Of a stretch of DNA of 26,619 nucleotides, positions 7,443-15,055 are shown piece after piece. The notes under the pieces were generated by a model. It ran no database searches, had not been told where the DNA came from, and was given only the letters and a program-made list of their open reading frames with translations. The stretch is from AEGEAN-183 sp964614345 (GTDB lineage: Bacteria; Pseudomonadota; Gammaproteobacteria; Magnimaribacterales; Magnimaribacteraceae): positions 1-26,619 of the forward strand of contig CAZTLP010000015.1 in NCBI GenBank assembly GCA_964614345.1. The letters are read 5' to 3'. Each line of letters starts with the position of its first letter. The first letter of the stretch is position 1. The position numbers were made by a program, and so were the translations under genes.

Positions 7443-8570
7443 TTAATTGTTTGTGTTTCTTCTAAATATAATTTCGTTTAACGGATTAGAATATCTTTGA
7501 GAAGCCCACTCTTCAAGTCCCTTTTGGTCTTCTGACTTATAGAGTTTCATAAGAAAATTTAGATCAATAAAAAAATTCCACAAATAAGGTGCCCATTCCA
7601 ACTGCAATTCACTTTTCCAGTCTATGCATAGGGGGGTAGAAAGTTTAAGTAAAGATTTAATATTTTCTAATCCTTCTAATGCAGGAACTTCGTTAAAAGG
7701 ACCATTAAAGAAGGGTAAAACCTCTTTAAAACAGTCAGGTACATTGTTTTTTCTCAAAATATCTTCAGTACTTTTAGAACCCTCTACTTGTGAAAGAATG
7801 ATCGAATCTGTGATGGGTAGACCTGTAGGATTAATTCCAATTGCCATAGGACTATTTTCTGTAAAGTCCCTCCCTTGATAATCACCAATAAATAGCTTTC
7901 TTGGGCAATAGTCATTTGCGTAGTAGTTATCCCAAATAATTATGGGGTTACTTAGCACCTCTTTTAGACTAAGAATATCTGCGTCGCTAATGGTCTTACT
8001 GACCACCTCTTTTCCAGTCCATAACATAGGAATGGACTCAGGTACTTTTTTAGATAAAGTTTTAAGATAAGTTGAATTACTCAACTTACCTTTTGCAAAT
8101 TTATTGCAATAAACAGTTGGACAAAAGATTAGGCCATTTTCTTTTTCAGTAAATTCGTTAACTGCGCTGAGTATATGTGCATGAGTACTGGCCAAAGTAT
8201 CGTCCCTTTCAAAATCTACATCATCAAAAAAAATGGCAAAGTCTGTGAAACCAAGTTTTTTAAACTGTTTAATCTTCTTGAGAACAGTCTTGGTCGCTTT
8301 GTTTAAGTCATCGCTTGTACTTATGAGAGGGGATAAAGCCATATAGGTTCTGATTCCTAACCTTTCTCCTTCATTTTTAAAATTCTGGAGACCTATTGCC
8401 TCATCCTTTGGATAAACAGAAGTCCAGTTAGAGCGATGGTAAGGGTCCTCTTTAGGACCATATACATAAAAATCCATAGAAAGCTCTGAAAGTTTTTTTA
8501 GTAGAATAGTTCTGTCATTCTGACTCATAAGTCTTCCATAAAACCCTTCTATATAACCTTTTTTAAGCAT
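7443..8570 (-). CDS. GH84-family beta-N-acetylglucosaminidase (O-GlcNAcase-like), no signal peptide
   Basis: The 375-residue product matches the catalytic (beta/alpha)8 barrel of glycoside hydrolase family 84, which removes terminal N-acetylglucosamine by substrate-assisted catalysis. Hallmarks in order are IEGFYGR (7-13), YVYGPKEDPYHR (35-46), the adjacent catalytic aspartates Asp116-Asp117 in FAIFFDDVDF, WTG at 184-186 and the sugar-binding segment IIWDNYYANDY (211-221). The start is taken as ATG 8570, four bases after the moeB stop. It places the family's opening beta-strand at residues 5-8, whereas an upstream in-frame ATG (8651) would add 27 unrelated residues inside moeB. No signal peptide or lipobox is visible, so the enzyme should be cytoplasmic. 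Only the catalytic domain is present. The natural substrate is unknown: muropeptide or chitin-derived sugar, or O-GlcNAc on protein. Confidence 0.85.
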   Translation of the reverse strand: MLKKGYIEGFYGRLMSQNDRTILLKKLSELSMDFYVYGPKEDPYHRSNWTSVYPKDEAIGLQNFKNEGERLGIRTYMALSPLISTSDDLNKATKTVLKKIKQFKKLGFTDFAIFFDDVDFERDDTLASTHAHILSAVNEFTEKENGLIFCPTVYCNKFAKGKLSNSTYLKTLSKKVPESIPMLWTGKEVVSKTISDADILSLKEVLSNPIIIWDNYYANDYCPRKLFIGDYQGRDFTENSPMAIGINPTGLPITDSIILSQVEGSKSTEDILRKNNVPDCFKEVLPFFNGPFNEVPALEGLENIKSLLKLSTPLCIDWKSELQLEWAPYLWNFFIDLNFLMKLYKSEDQKGLEEWASQRYSNPLNEIIFRRNTNN

Positions 8571-8574
8571 TGTA

Positions 8575-9312
8575 TTAACCACAGACTTTACAAATTGGAT
8601 CCCTCTCCAAATTAAATTTTCTAATTGAATTAGATAAAGCGTCAAATTCAATTAAATTAAAGGGAGTAGTTTTTCTATTTAAAATTAATTTAATTACTTC
8701 CAACGCCTGCCATGCACCTATAAGGCCAGTAACAGGAGGAAGAATTCCCAATTCCGAACAACTCTCTTCTTCTTCCATATTAGCCCCATAAATACATTGA
8801 TAACAAGGTGATTCTTTCTTACTAAAATCTAAGGTTAATACATGACCTTTCCATCCAATAGCAGAACCAGAAATGAGGGGCTTCTTATTGGTAAAGCAAA
8901 TCTCATTAATTTCATATCTAATTTTAAAATTATCAGTCGCATCAACTACTAAATTTTCTTGGGTTACTAAGGAATCTAATTTATTTTTATCTAATTTTTC
9001 ATCAACTGCCTTAACCACTAAATCAGGATTAATTAGATTTAATTTTTCTTTTGTAATTATTGCCTTATTAAATCCTATATCTTTTGAATCAAATAAAACC
9101 TGCCTATGTAGATTAGATATATCTATATTGTCATAGTCGCAAACAGTTAAGCCTCCGACCCCCATTCTTGCTAAATAAGTTGAGACGACTGTTCCCAAGC
9201 CTCCTAAGCCAACAATAATTGCTCTTGTTTTATTAATTGATCTTTGGCCTTCAATATCAATTTCAGGCAACACAATCTGCCTACTGTAGCGAAGTAACTC
9301 ATCGTCTCTCAT
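8575..9312 (-). CDS. moeB: MoeB/ThiF-family sulfur-carrier adenylyltransferase (E1-like)
   Basis: A 245-residue E1-like enzyme that adenylates the C-terminal Gly-Gly of a ubiquitin-like sulfur carrier (MoaD or ThiS). The N-terminal MRDDELLRYSRQIVLPEID is the MoeB/ThiF opening. The nucleotide-binding loop is GLGGLG, followed by the acidic CDYDNIDISNLHRQ segment with the arginine that contacts ATP. VVDATDNFKIRYEIN and GSAIGWKGHV are also family motifs. Two CxxC pairs, CYQC and the C-terminal CKVC, form the structural zinc site. The moeB assignment follows its place after prfA-prmC, as in Pseudomonas; thiF is the alternative, since no MoaD or ThiS gene is in view. It starts four bases after prmC. 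ATG 9312 yields the expected N-terminus. Confidence 0.9.
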   Translation of the reverse strand: MRDDELLRYSRQIVLPEIDIEGQRSINKTRAIIVGLGGLGTVVSTYLARMGVGGLTVCDYDNIDISNLHRQVLFDSKDIGFNKAIITKEKLNLINPDLVVKAVDEKLDKNKLDSLVTQENLVVDATDNFKIRYEINEICFTNKKPLISGSAIGWKGHVLTLDFSKKESPCYQCIYGANMEEEESCSELGILPPVTGLIGAWQALEVIKLILNRKTTPFNLIEFDALSNSIRKFNLERDPICKVCG

Positions 9313-9316
9313 GAAA

Positions 9317-10147
9317 TTAAAAAAGTTGAGCTTTTATCGACCTCTTGTCCCCATTTAAATCAAAAATTTCTGAAATATTTTTAAAATTTAACTCTTTTAA
9401 GAAAAGTTTTAACTCTTTAGCCTGGCAAGGTGAGTGTTCTAGATATAAATACCCTCCTTTCTTTAGAAACCTCTTTGAGGAAGTGGCGATAACAAATAAT
9501 TGCTCTTTTCCAGTAGTGCCTGAAACGAGAGCTTCAAGCGGTTCATGACTTAAACCATCAGACTTTAGCCTGATATCGTCTAATTTAATATAAGGAGGAT
9601 TGCTGATTAACAAATCAAAACTATTAGGCTTAAAAGCATTTAACCAATCACAACATACAAAATTAACTTCTAAGTTGTTTTTTAGTGAATTTTTATTTGC
9701 AACTTCCAAAGCATTAATAGAAATATCAGAGCAATACACATCCCATTCTTTTTTTTCTTTTTTAAGAGATAAACCTATAGCACCACTTCCAGTTCCCAGG
9801 TCTAAGACCGATAGGTAAGTCTGATTAAAACTTAACAAAATGTCTTCTAACAACGCTTCTGTTTCAGGTCTGGGAACAAGAACCTGATTATTTACCTCCA
9901 AATCTAAATTCCAGAACCCTTTCTTGCCCAATATATAGGCAAGAGGCTCTCCATCTATTCTTCTTCTTATCATTGATTGAAACTTCTCTTTGCTTACTTG
10001 ATTTAGAGCAATGGGAAAAGCTAATAACTTTGATCTCTCAACCCCAAGCAAACTACAAGCCATGAGTTCTAAATCCAGAGTTAAATGTTGAGCTTTTTCT
10101 TGTGAAGCAATAGTTTCTTGAATAAAACACTGAACAGTTTCACTCAT
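9317..10147 (-). CDS. prmC: Peptide chain release factor N5-glutamine methyltransferase PrmC (HemK)
   Basis: PrmC methylates the glutamine of the GGQ motif in release factors using S-adenosylmethionine. The 276-residue protein has an N-terminal helical recognition domain (about 1-85, including the GEPLAYILGKKGFW segment). The class I methyltransferase core follows: VPRPETEALLE (91-101), SAM-binding loop DLGTGSGAI (116-124) and active-site NPPYI (183-187) that holds the target glutamine amide. Its ATG overlaps the prfA stop as ATGA, so enzyme and substrate are co-translated. Two nearby cysteines at residues 165-166 (VCCDW) are of no known importance. Confidence 0.97.
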   Translation of the reverse strand: MSETVQCFIQETIASQEKAQHLTLDLELMACSLLGVERSKLLAFPIALNQVSKEKFQSMIRRRIDGEPLAYILGKKGFWNLDLEVNNQVLVPRPETEALLEDILLSFNQTYLSVLDLGTGSGAIGLSLKKEKKEWDVYCSDISINALEVANKNSLKNNLEVNFVCCDWLNAFKPNSFDLLISNPPYIKLDDIRLKSDGLSHEPLEALVSGTTGKEQLFVIATSSKRFLKKGGYLYLEHSPCQAKELKLFLKELNFKNISEIFDLNGDKRSIKAQLF

Positions 10148-11235
10148 AATCCACCTGTTTCTAAGTTAGCTAGTGCTTGCGCTTGATTCGCTTCTAGAAG
10201 AGCAGAGGTCATTTCTTCTATATCCCCATCAAGAAAAGAGTCCAGGTTATGAATAGACATTTCTATCCTGTGGTCAGTTATTCTGTTTTGTGGAAAGTTA
10301 TAAGTTCTTATTTTTTCTGATCTATCTCCTGAACCCACCATAACTTTCCTATTCTCTGCTTGTTCGGCATCTTTCTTTTCAATTTCAGAGTCTAGTAATT
10401 TAGCTTTTAATAAGGTCAAAGCTTTTTCCTTATTTTTATGTTGTGATCGACCATCCTGGCACTCTACAACTATACCCGAAGGAATATGAGTCAATCTAAC
10501 AGCTGAGTCCGTTTTATTTACATGTTGACCACCTGCACCAGATGCCCTAAAAGTGTCGACGCGTAATTCATTCTTATCTACTTCAATCTCCGAGACTTCT
10601 GACATTTCTGGAAGAACTGCCACCGAACAGGCTGAGGTATGGATTCTTCCTTGAGACTCCGTTTCTGGGACTCTTTGTACCCTGTGTACTCCAGCTTCAA
10701 ATTTAAGATCCTTAAATACATCATCACCTTCTATTCTGGTAACTAGCTCCTTATAACCTCCATGATCCCCTTCCCTTACACTAACTACTTCTATTTTCCA
10801 TCCTCTTCTTTCTGCTACTCTTGAATACATTCTAAAGAGATCTCCAGAGAATAAAGCTGCTTCATCTCCACCTGTACCTGCTCTTATTTCTAAAAAAACA
10901 TTTTTCGAATCATCAGGATCTTTGGGAAGTAAAAGGCTCTTTAGTTCCACTTCGAGTAAGTCAAGTTTAGCTTTAAGTTCCTCTAATTCAGAAGTAGCCA
11001 ATTTCCTAATATCTTCATCTTTATCTTCTGACATCTGAGAAGTTTCTTTTATAGCTTCCTGAATTGAAGAAAGTTCTATAAAAGCTTCTACAACTGGAGA
11101 TAGCTCTGAATATTCTTTGGTCAGACTGATGTATCTTTTTTGATCTTGTGTAACATTAGGCTGACTTAACAAAACCTCTATTTCATTAAATCTTTCTGAA
11201 ACTTCTGATAATTTATTTAAAATACTTTCATTCAT
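10144..11235 (-). CDS. prfA: Peptide chain release factor 1
   Basis: RF1 reads UAA and UAG stop codons and triggers peptide release. The protein is 363 residues, the usual length. The stop-codon recognition tripeptide is Pro190-Glu191-Thr192 (the PxT motif that distinguishes RF1 from the SPF of RF2) within VPETESQGRIHTSA. The catalytic GGQ is at 235-237 in SGAGGQHVNKTDSAVRLTH. Domain 1 (1-110) is the expected charged helical hairpin. RAGTGGDEAALF is another family hallmark. The 5' end lies only 33 bases from the divergent lolB gene. hemA, usually upstream and cotranscribed in gammaproteobacteria, is not here. prmC follows with an ATGA overlap. Confidence 0.98.
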   Translation of the reverse strand: MNESILNKLSEVSERFNEIEVLLSQPNVTQDQKRYISLTKEYSELSPVVEAFIELSSIQEAIKETSQMSEDKDEDIRKLATSELEELKAKLDLLEVELKSLLLPKDPDDSKNVFLEIRAGTGGDEAALFSGDLFRMYSRVAERRGWKIEVVSVREGDHGGYKELVTRIEGDDVFKDLKFEAGVHRVQRVPETESQGRIHTSACSVAVLPEMSEVSEIEVDKNELRVDTFRASGAGGQHVNKTDSAVRLTHIPSGIVVECQDGRSQHKNKEKALTLLKAKLLDSEIEKKDAEQAENRKVMVGSGDRSEKIRTYNFPQNRITDHRIEMSIHNLDSFLDGDIEEMTSALLEANQAQALANLETGGL

Positions 11236-11268
11236 TAGTTTAGTCTGTAAAAATTAGATAATTAAGAA

Positions 11269-11799
11269 GTGACCTTATTCAATACAAATCTAAGAAACGT
11301 TTCTATTGTTTTCTTCATAGCAACAGCCTTAATAAGCTGTACGGCTATTAATCAATTTACCCCTTCTACTCAAATTATCCTTCAAAAGGAAGATTTTACT
11401 ATAGAGGGAAAATTTAAAATCAAAATAAATAGTATTCGTGAAAATGGATACTTCCTCCTTAGAAAACAAAATAATACTGTTAATCTTACTTTGGGTAAGA
11501 ATTACTTTCTTCCAGAAAGAGAACTAACTTTTGACTATAAGGGTTTGGTTATGTTGTCTGAATTAATTATTACTGAACAAAGTAACTTCAACTATAAACT
11601 TTTTCCACAAGATTTGAGAGTCGAACAGCTCATCTCACTAATTCTGGGAAAAAAGGATCTAAAGCAAATAGATTCTTGGTATATATACTATCCCCAAGGT
11701 ATAAAAGAAATTAATGGATTTCAAGTTCCACAAAAAACTCTACTAGTTTCAGGGGATTCTTCCATCGAGTTTATTTTAAAGAAATTTTCTTTGATTTGA
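11269..11799 (+). CDS. lolB: Outer-membrane lipoprotein LolB (divergent)
   Basis: The product is a 176-residue predicted lipoprotein. GTG 11269 is preceded by AAGAA. A short N-region (MTLFNTNLRN) and hydrophobic core lead to a lipobox LISC, so Cys24 would be lipidated and become the mature N-terminus. The remainder is a run of beta-strands (FTIEGKFKIKI, NGYFLLRKQNN, NVNLTL-type strands) as in the open barrel of LolB, which receives lipoproteins from LolA and inserts them in the outer membrane. Overall similarity is low. The assignment depends on the lipobox, size, GKFKIK-type start of the barrel and position immediately before ispE, the conserved place for lolB. It is somewhat shorter than E. 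coli LolB (about 207). Confidence 0.78.
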   Translation: MTLFNTNLRNVSIVFFIATALISCTAINQFTPSTQIILQKEDFTIEGKFKIKINSIRENGYFLLRKQNNTVNLTLGKNYFLPERELTFDYKGLVMLSELIITEQSNFNYKLFPQDLRVEQLISLILGKKDLKQIDSWYIYYPQGIKEINGFQVPQKTLLVSGDSSIEFILKKFSLI

Positions 11800-11806
11800 T
11801 TGATTG

Positions 11807-12613
11807 ATGAAAGTTACATCTCCTGCAAAACTGAACCTCCATCTTGAAGTATTAAAAAAAAGAAAGGATGGTTTTCATGAACTTAGAACAGCTTTTCAAC
11901 TTATTGATTTACAAGATGAAATTGAGTTTGAGATAACAAGAAATAAACTTGATCTTATTGAGAGCCCCCTTCCAATTAAAGATAACCTAGTTCTTAAAGC
12001 AGCAAATCTTTTAAAAGAAAGGACTAAAACCTCCAAAGGCATAAAGATATTTTTAAAGAAAAAAATTCCTATGGAAAAAGGACTTGGTGGAGGAAGTTCA
12101 AATGCGGCAACTACATTGGTTGTACTTAATAAACTTTGGGAAACTAATTTAAAAAAAGATGAGCTTATGGAAATTGGATTAGAGTTAGGATCAGATATTC
12201 CCTTTTTTATACATGGTATAAACTCTTGGGCAGAAGGAAGAGGAGAAATTTTCAAACCTTTAACTCTACCCGATCAGTGGTTCCTTTTAGCTTTTCCTAA
12301 AACTAATATCAGCACCAGACAAGCATTTAATGAAATTCATATACCTAAAACTTCACCTATAACCAAAGAAGGATTTCTAAAGGGTAGCTCTAAAAATAGT
12401 TTTACTGACTGGGCCAAAGAAAAATTTCCAGAAATAAAAAATACTTTTAATCAATTACAAAATTTAGGAGTCCCTAAACTTACAGGGACAGGCTCAACTT
12501 TATTCTTATCCTTTAAAAATGAGAAAGAAGCTCAAAACGCCCTTAAAGTTTTTCCTCGAGGAATTTTGGTAAAAAGTTTAGATCATTCGCCTTTAAAGGG
12601 GTTAATGGAATAG
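11807..12613 (+). CDS. ispE: 4-diphosphocytidyl-2-C-methyl-D-erythritol kinase
   Basis: IspE phosphorylates CDP-methylerythritol in the MEP (non-mevalonate) isoprenoid pathway. The 268-residue GHMP kinase opens with SPAKLNLHLEV, including the active-site Lys8. The glycine-rich ATP loop is PMEKGLGGGSSNAA (88-101). Catalytic Asp130 lies in LGSDIPFFIHG, and the C-terminal GHMP motif is LTGTGSTLFL. ATG 11807 is chosen over TTG 11804 just before it; the difference is one residue. The gene lies seven bases after lolB with no clear Shine-Dalgarno, which suggests coupling. A tRNA gene follows 18 bases downstream. Confidence 0.96.
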   Translation: MKVTSPAKLNLHLEVLKKRKDGFHELRTAFQLIDLQDEIEFEITRNKLDLIESPLPIKDNLVLKAANLLKERTKTSKGIKIFLKKKIPMEKGLGGGSSNAATTLVVLNKLWETNLKKDELMEIGLELGSDIPFFIHGINSWAEGRGEIFKPLTLPDQWFLLAFPKTNISTRQAFNEIHIPKTSPITKEGFLKGSSKNSFTDWAKEKFPEIKNTFNQLQNLGVPKLTGTGSTLFLSFKNEKEAQNALKVFPRGILVKSLDHSPLKGLME

Positions 12614-12631
12614 AATACGCACGCAAAATGT

Positions 12632-12706
12632 TGGGGTGTGGCCAAGCGGTAAGGCAGTGGCTTTTGATGCCACCATTCGCAGGTTCGAATCCTGCCACCC
12701 CAGCCA
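12632..12706 (+). tRNA. tRNA-Gln (anticodon UUG)
   Basis: A 75-base cloverleaf with encoded CCA. The acceptor stem TGGGGTG (12632-12638) pairs with CACCCCA (12696-12702). The anticodon stem GTGGC/GCCAC encloses loop TTTTGAT with anticodon TTG at 12664-12666. The T arm is GCAGG-TTCGAAT-CCTGC. The weak U1-A72 pair and G73 discriminator are typical bacterial tRNA-Gln identity features. It sits between ispE and prs, as in Pseudomonas, and is probably processed out of the same transcript. Confidence 0.97.
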
Positions 12707-12729
12707 GTGAAATAAAGTAGAGATATGAT

Positions 12730-13686
12730 ATGCATTCAAGAAGACCTGGTTTAGTCCTTTTCTCAGGAAACGGCAATAAATCCCTTTCGGAAGCTATTTC
12801 AAAGAAACTAAGCTTAAAACTTGGAGATTCTAAAGTTGAGAGATTTAGTGATGGAGAAATTAGTGTAAAAATAGAAGAAAATGTAAGGGGCATGGATGTC
12901 TTTCTTATCCAACCCACAAGCCCTCCAGCACACGAAAATTTAATGGAACTGGTAATTATGGTCGATGCCCTGAAGAGATCTTCTGCTAGCAGAATAACTG
13001 CAGTAATTCCTTATTATGGGTATGCAAGGCAAGATAGACGAGTCAGGTCAGAAAGAGTCCCTATCAGTGCTAAAGTAGTTGCAGATATACTTGAAAGATC
13101 TGGTATTGATCGAGTTTTAACAGTAGAACTGCATTCTGAACAAATTCAAGGTTTCTTTGATATACCAGTGGATAACGTCTACGGAACTAGAATAATTCAT
13201 GATGACATCATTAAACAAAAACTAAATGAGATTTTAATAGTATCTCCCGATGTCGGAGGGGTAGTAAGGTCTAGAGCATTAGCTAAAGTCTTGGATTTAT
13301 CAGACTTAGCAATTATTGATAAGAGAAGAGATGAAGACAATCAATCCGAAGTTATGAATGTTATTGGAGAGGTTAAAGGAAAAGATTGTGTCTTGGTTGA
13401 TGACATGGTTGATTCAGCTGGAACTCTTTGTAACGCCGCTGGTGCTCTAAAAGACAGAGGAGCAAGAAAAGTATATGCCTACATAGTCCATCCTGTTCTC
13501 TCTGGAGACGCCATTAAAAAAATTAACAAATCAAAGCTTGATCAATTGGTAGTAACAGATACCATACCGCTTTCTGATTCAGCTAAAGCTTGTAAAAAGA
13601 TTAGAGTGATATCTCTAGCGCCGACATTAGCTGAAGCAATTAGAAGAGTTAATAATGAAGAATCGATTAGTGCTATGTTCTTGTAA
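12730..13686 (+). CDS. prs: Ribose-phosphate pyrophosphokinase (PRPP synthetase)
   Basis: Prs transfers pyrophosphate from ATP to ribose 5-phosphate, giving PRPP for nucleotide, histidine and tryptophan synthesis. The 318-residue length fits class I enzymes (E. coli 315). Visible motifs are FSDGEISVKI near residue 40, the FLIQPTSPPAHENLMELVIM segment, the flexible-loop region YYGYARQDRR, and the PRPP-binding loop VLVDDMVDSAGTLCNAA at about 215-231. The ATG at 12730 lies 23 bases after tRNA-Gln. It is a member of the conserved ispE-tRNA-Gln-prs-rplY-pth-ychF series. Confidence 0.98.
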   Translation: MHSRRPGLVLFSGNGNKSLSEAISKKLSLKLGDSKVERFSDGEISVKIEENVRGMDVFLIQPTSPPAHENLMELVIMVDALKRSSASRITAVIPYYGYARQDRRVRSERVPISAKVVADILERSGIDRVLTVELHSEQIQGFFDIPVDNVYGTRIIHDDIIKQKLNEILIVSPDVGGVVRSRALAKVLDLSDLAIIDKRRDEDNQSEVMNVIGEVKGKDCVLVDDMVDSAGTLCNAAGALKDRGARKVYAYIVHPVLSGDAIKKINKSKLDQLVVTDTIPLSDSAKACKKIRVISLAPTLAEAIRRVNNEESISAMFL

Positions 13687-13709
13687 CTCAGCACTCGGGA
13701 GAAGAATAG

Positions 13710-14447
13710 ATGAGTGAACAGGTGAGTTTAGCAGCTTCAGAAAGGCAATCTGAAGGAAAGTCAGCTAACAGAAACCTTAGAAGGTCTGGATACATTCCAG
13801 GTGTTCTATATGGGGGCAAAGAAGAACCAAAAAAAATCTCGATTATGGAAAAGGATATTGTAAAAGCTACCGAGATTGCAGGCTTTGCTACACAAATCCT
13901 ACAAATCAGTATTGAAGGTAAAGATGTTGATGTTGTAGTAAAAGAAATTCAAAGACATCCTGCTACATCTAGGGTTTTACATGCAGATTTCATGCGAGTA
14001 GACCCTGATTCAAAAATTACATTAGTAGTACCTATAAGAACTCTAAATGATGAAAGCTGTATTGGGGTTAAGGTAAGTGGTGGACAAGTTAACCATTTAA
14101 TAAATGATATAGAGATTTCCTGTTTAGCTTCAAATCTACCTGAGTATTTGGAAATAGATGTCCAAGAGATGGATGTTGGGGACACAGTTTCTCTAAGTGA
14201 AATCAAACTTCCTGAAGGTGTAGAAATTACAATTCTTCAACAAGACGAAGATAGAGACCAAGCTGTTGTATCAGTAACTGAAGCCAGAGAAATGATTATT
14301 GAAGAAGAGGAAGAGGCGTTAGATCTTGAGGAAGGAGAAGAAGGAGAAGAAGGAGAAGTAGAAGCAACTGAAGATTCTGAAGGAGGTTCGGAAACTTCAA
14401 CTGAGGACAGCGAGTCAGGTTCTTCAGAGGAAGAACAAAAAGAGTAA
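13710..14447 (+). CDS. rplY: Ribosomal protein bL25 (CTC type) with long acidic tail
   Basis: bL25 binds 5S rRNA. The 245-residue product is the long CTC-type form: an L25 domain at about 1-95 (RNLRRSGYIPGVLYGGKEE, IQRHPATSRVLHADFMRVD) and a C-terminal TL5-like beta domain at about 96-190 (VPIRTLNDESCIGVKVSGG, LPEYLEIDV, LSEIKLPEGVEI). The last 50 or so residues are almost entirely Glu, Ser, Gly and Asp, longer than the tail in most relatives, and probably disordered. Three 9-base repeats encode part of it. GGGAGAAG precedes ATG 13710, 23 bases after prs. Confidence 0.95.
   Translation: MSEQVSLAASERQSEGKSANRNLRRSGYIPGVLYGGKEEPKKISIMEKDIVKATEIAGFATQILQISIEGKDVDVVVKEIQRHPATSRVLHADFMRVDPDSKITLVVPIRTLNDESCIGVKVSGGQVNHLINDIEISCLASNLPEYLEIDVQEMDVGDTVSLSEIKLPEGVEITILQQDEDRDQAVVSVTEAREMIIEEEEEALDLEEGEEGEEGEVEATEDSEGGSETSTEDSESGSSEEEQKE
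14334..14360 (+). repeat. Short tandem repeat (9-base unit, three copies) in the bL25 tail
   Basis: GGAGAAGAA occurs at 14334-14342 and 14343-14351, and as GGAGAAGTA at 14352-14360. Because the unit is a multiple of three, copy-number change would lengthen or shorten the Gly-Glu-Glu tail without a frameshift. Confidence 0.8.
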
Positions 14448-14460
14448 TTTCTCCTAAAGA

Positions 14461-15039
14461 ATGTCATCTAATAATTTGCTCATAGTAGGATTGGGCAATC
14501 CTGGGAAAAAGTATGATGAAACGCGGCACAACTGTGGTGCTGAATTTGTACAACTTCTTTCAGAAAAGCTAAAGGTGTCCTTACAAAAAGAAGATAAATT
14601 TTTTAGCTTATACGGAATTAAAACAATAAATCAGGTTAAGGTTCATTTATGTATACCCACAATCTACGTAAATGAAAGTGGCAAAACAGTTTCATCAATT
14701 ATAAATTATCTCAAGATTTCTAATGAACAAGTCCTAGTAATTCATGATGATCTTGACCTCCCCTTAGGAAAAATAAAATTAAAAGAAGCAGGTGGCCATG
14801 GAGGTCACAATGGTTTAAGGAACATCATTGATAGCCTAAAAGGTGATGCTAATTTTAAGAGAATGCGAATTGGAATTGACCACCCAGAAAAAGAAGAGGA
14901 CGTAGTTAAATATGTTTTGAGTAAGTTTACGAAAAAGGAAAGACAATTATTAGAAACTTCTTTTAATAATACTCTAAATTCAATGGATTTAATTTTTTCA
15001 GGTAATTGGCAACAAGCAATGCTTGAATTGCATTCTTAA
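14461..15039 (+). CDS. pth: Peptidyl-tRNA hydrolase
   Basis: Pth cleaves peptidyl-tRNA that drops off the ribosome and so recycles tRNA. The 192-residue protein shows the family opening LLIVGLGNPGKKYDETRHNCG with Asn13 and the catalytic His23. YVNESGKTVSSI has the peptide-binding Asn. VIHDDLDLPLGKIKLKEAGG has the Asp that orients the histidine, and GGHGGHNGLRNI is the conserved loop. The gene starts 13 bases after rplY and precedes ychF by 16 bases, as in many gammaproteobacteria. A strong Shine-Dalgarno is not evident. Confidence 0.97.
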   Translation: MSSNNLLIVGLGNPGKKYDETRHNCGAEFVQLLSEKLKVSLQKEDKFFSLYGIKTINQVKVHLCIPTIYVNESGKTVSSIINYLKISNEQVLVIHDDLDLPLGKIKLKEAGGHGGHNGLRNIIDSLKGDANFKRMRIGIDHPEKEEDVVKYVLSKFTKKERQLLETSFNNTLNSMDLIFSGNWQQAMLELHS

Positions 15040-15055
15040 ATATTGTTATTTTGAA

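Noticed and set aside
8571..8651. 27-residue N-terminal extension of the GH84 protein
   Set aside because: It lies within moeB and has no similarity to GH84 starts; ATG 8570 places the conserved IEGFYGR motif at the proper position.
12543..12917. Minus-strand 124-residue open frame
   Set aside because: It runs antisense through the end of ispE, tRNA-Gln and the start of prs. The GVAGFEPAN-type peptide is the familiar artefact of translating the back of a tRNA.
14237..14467. Minus-strand Ser-rich 76-residue open frame
   Set aside because: Reverse reading of the Glu/Gly codons in the bL25 tail gives Ser/Pro runs; there is no independent gene evidence.
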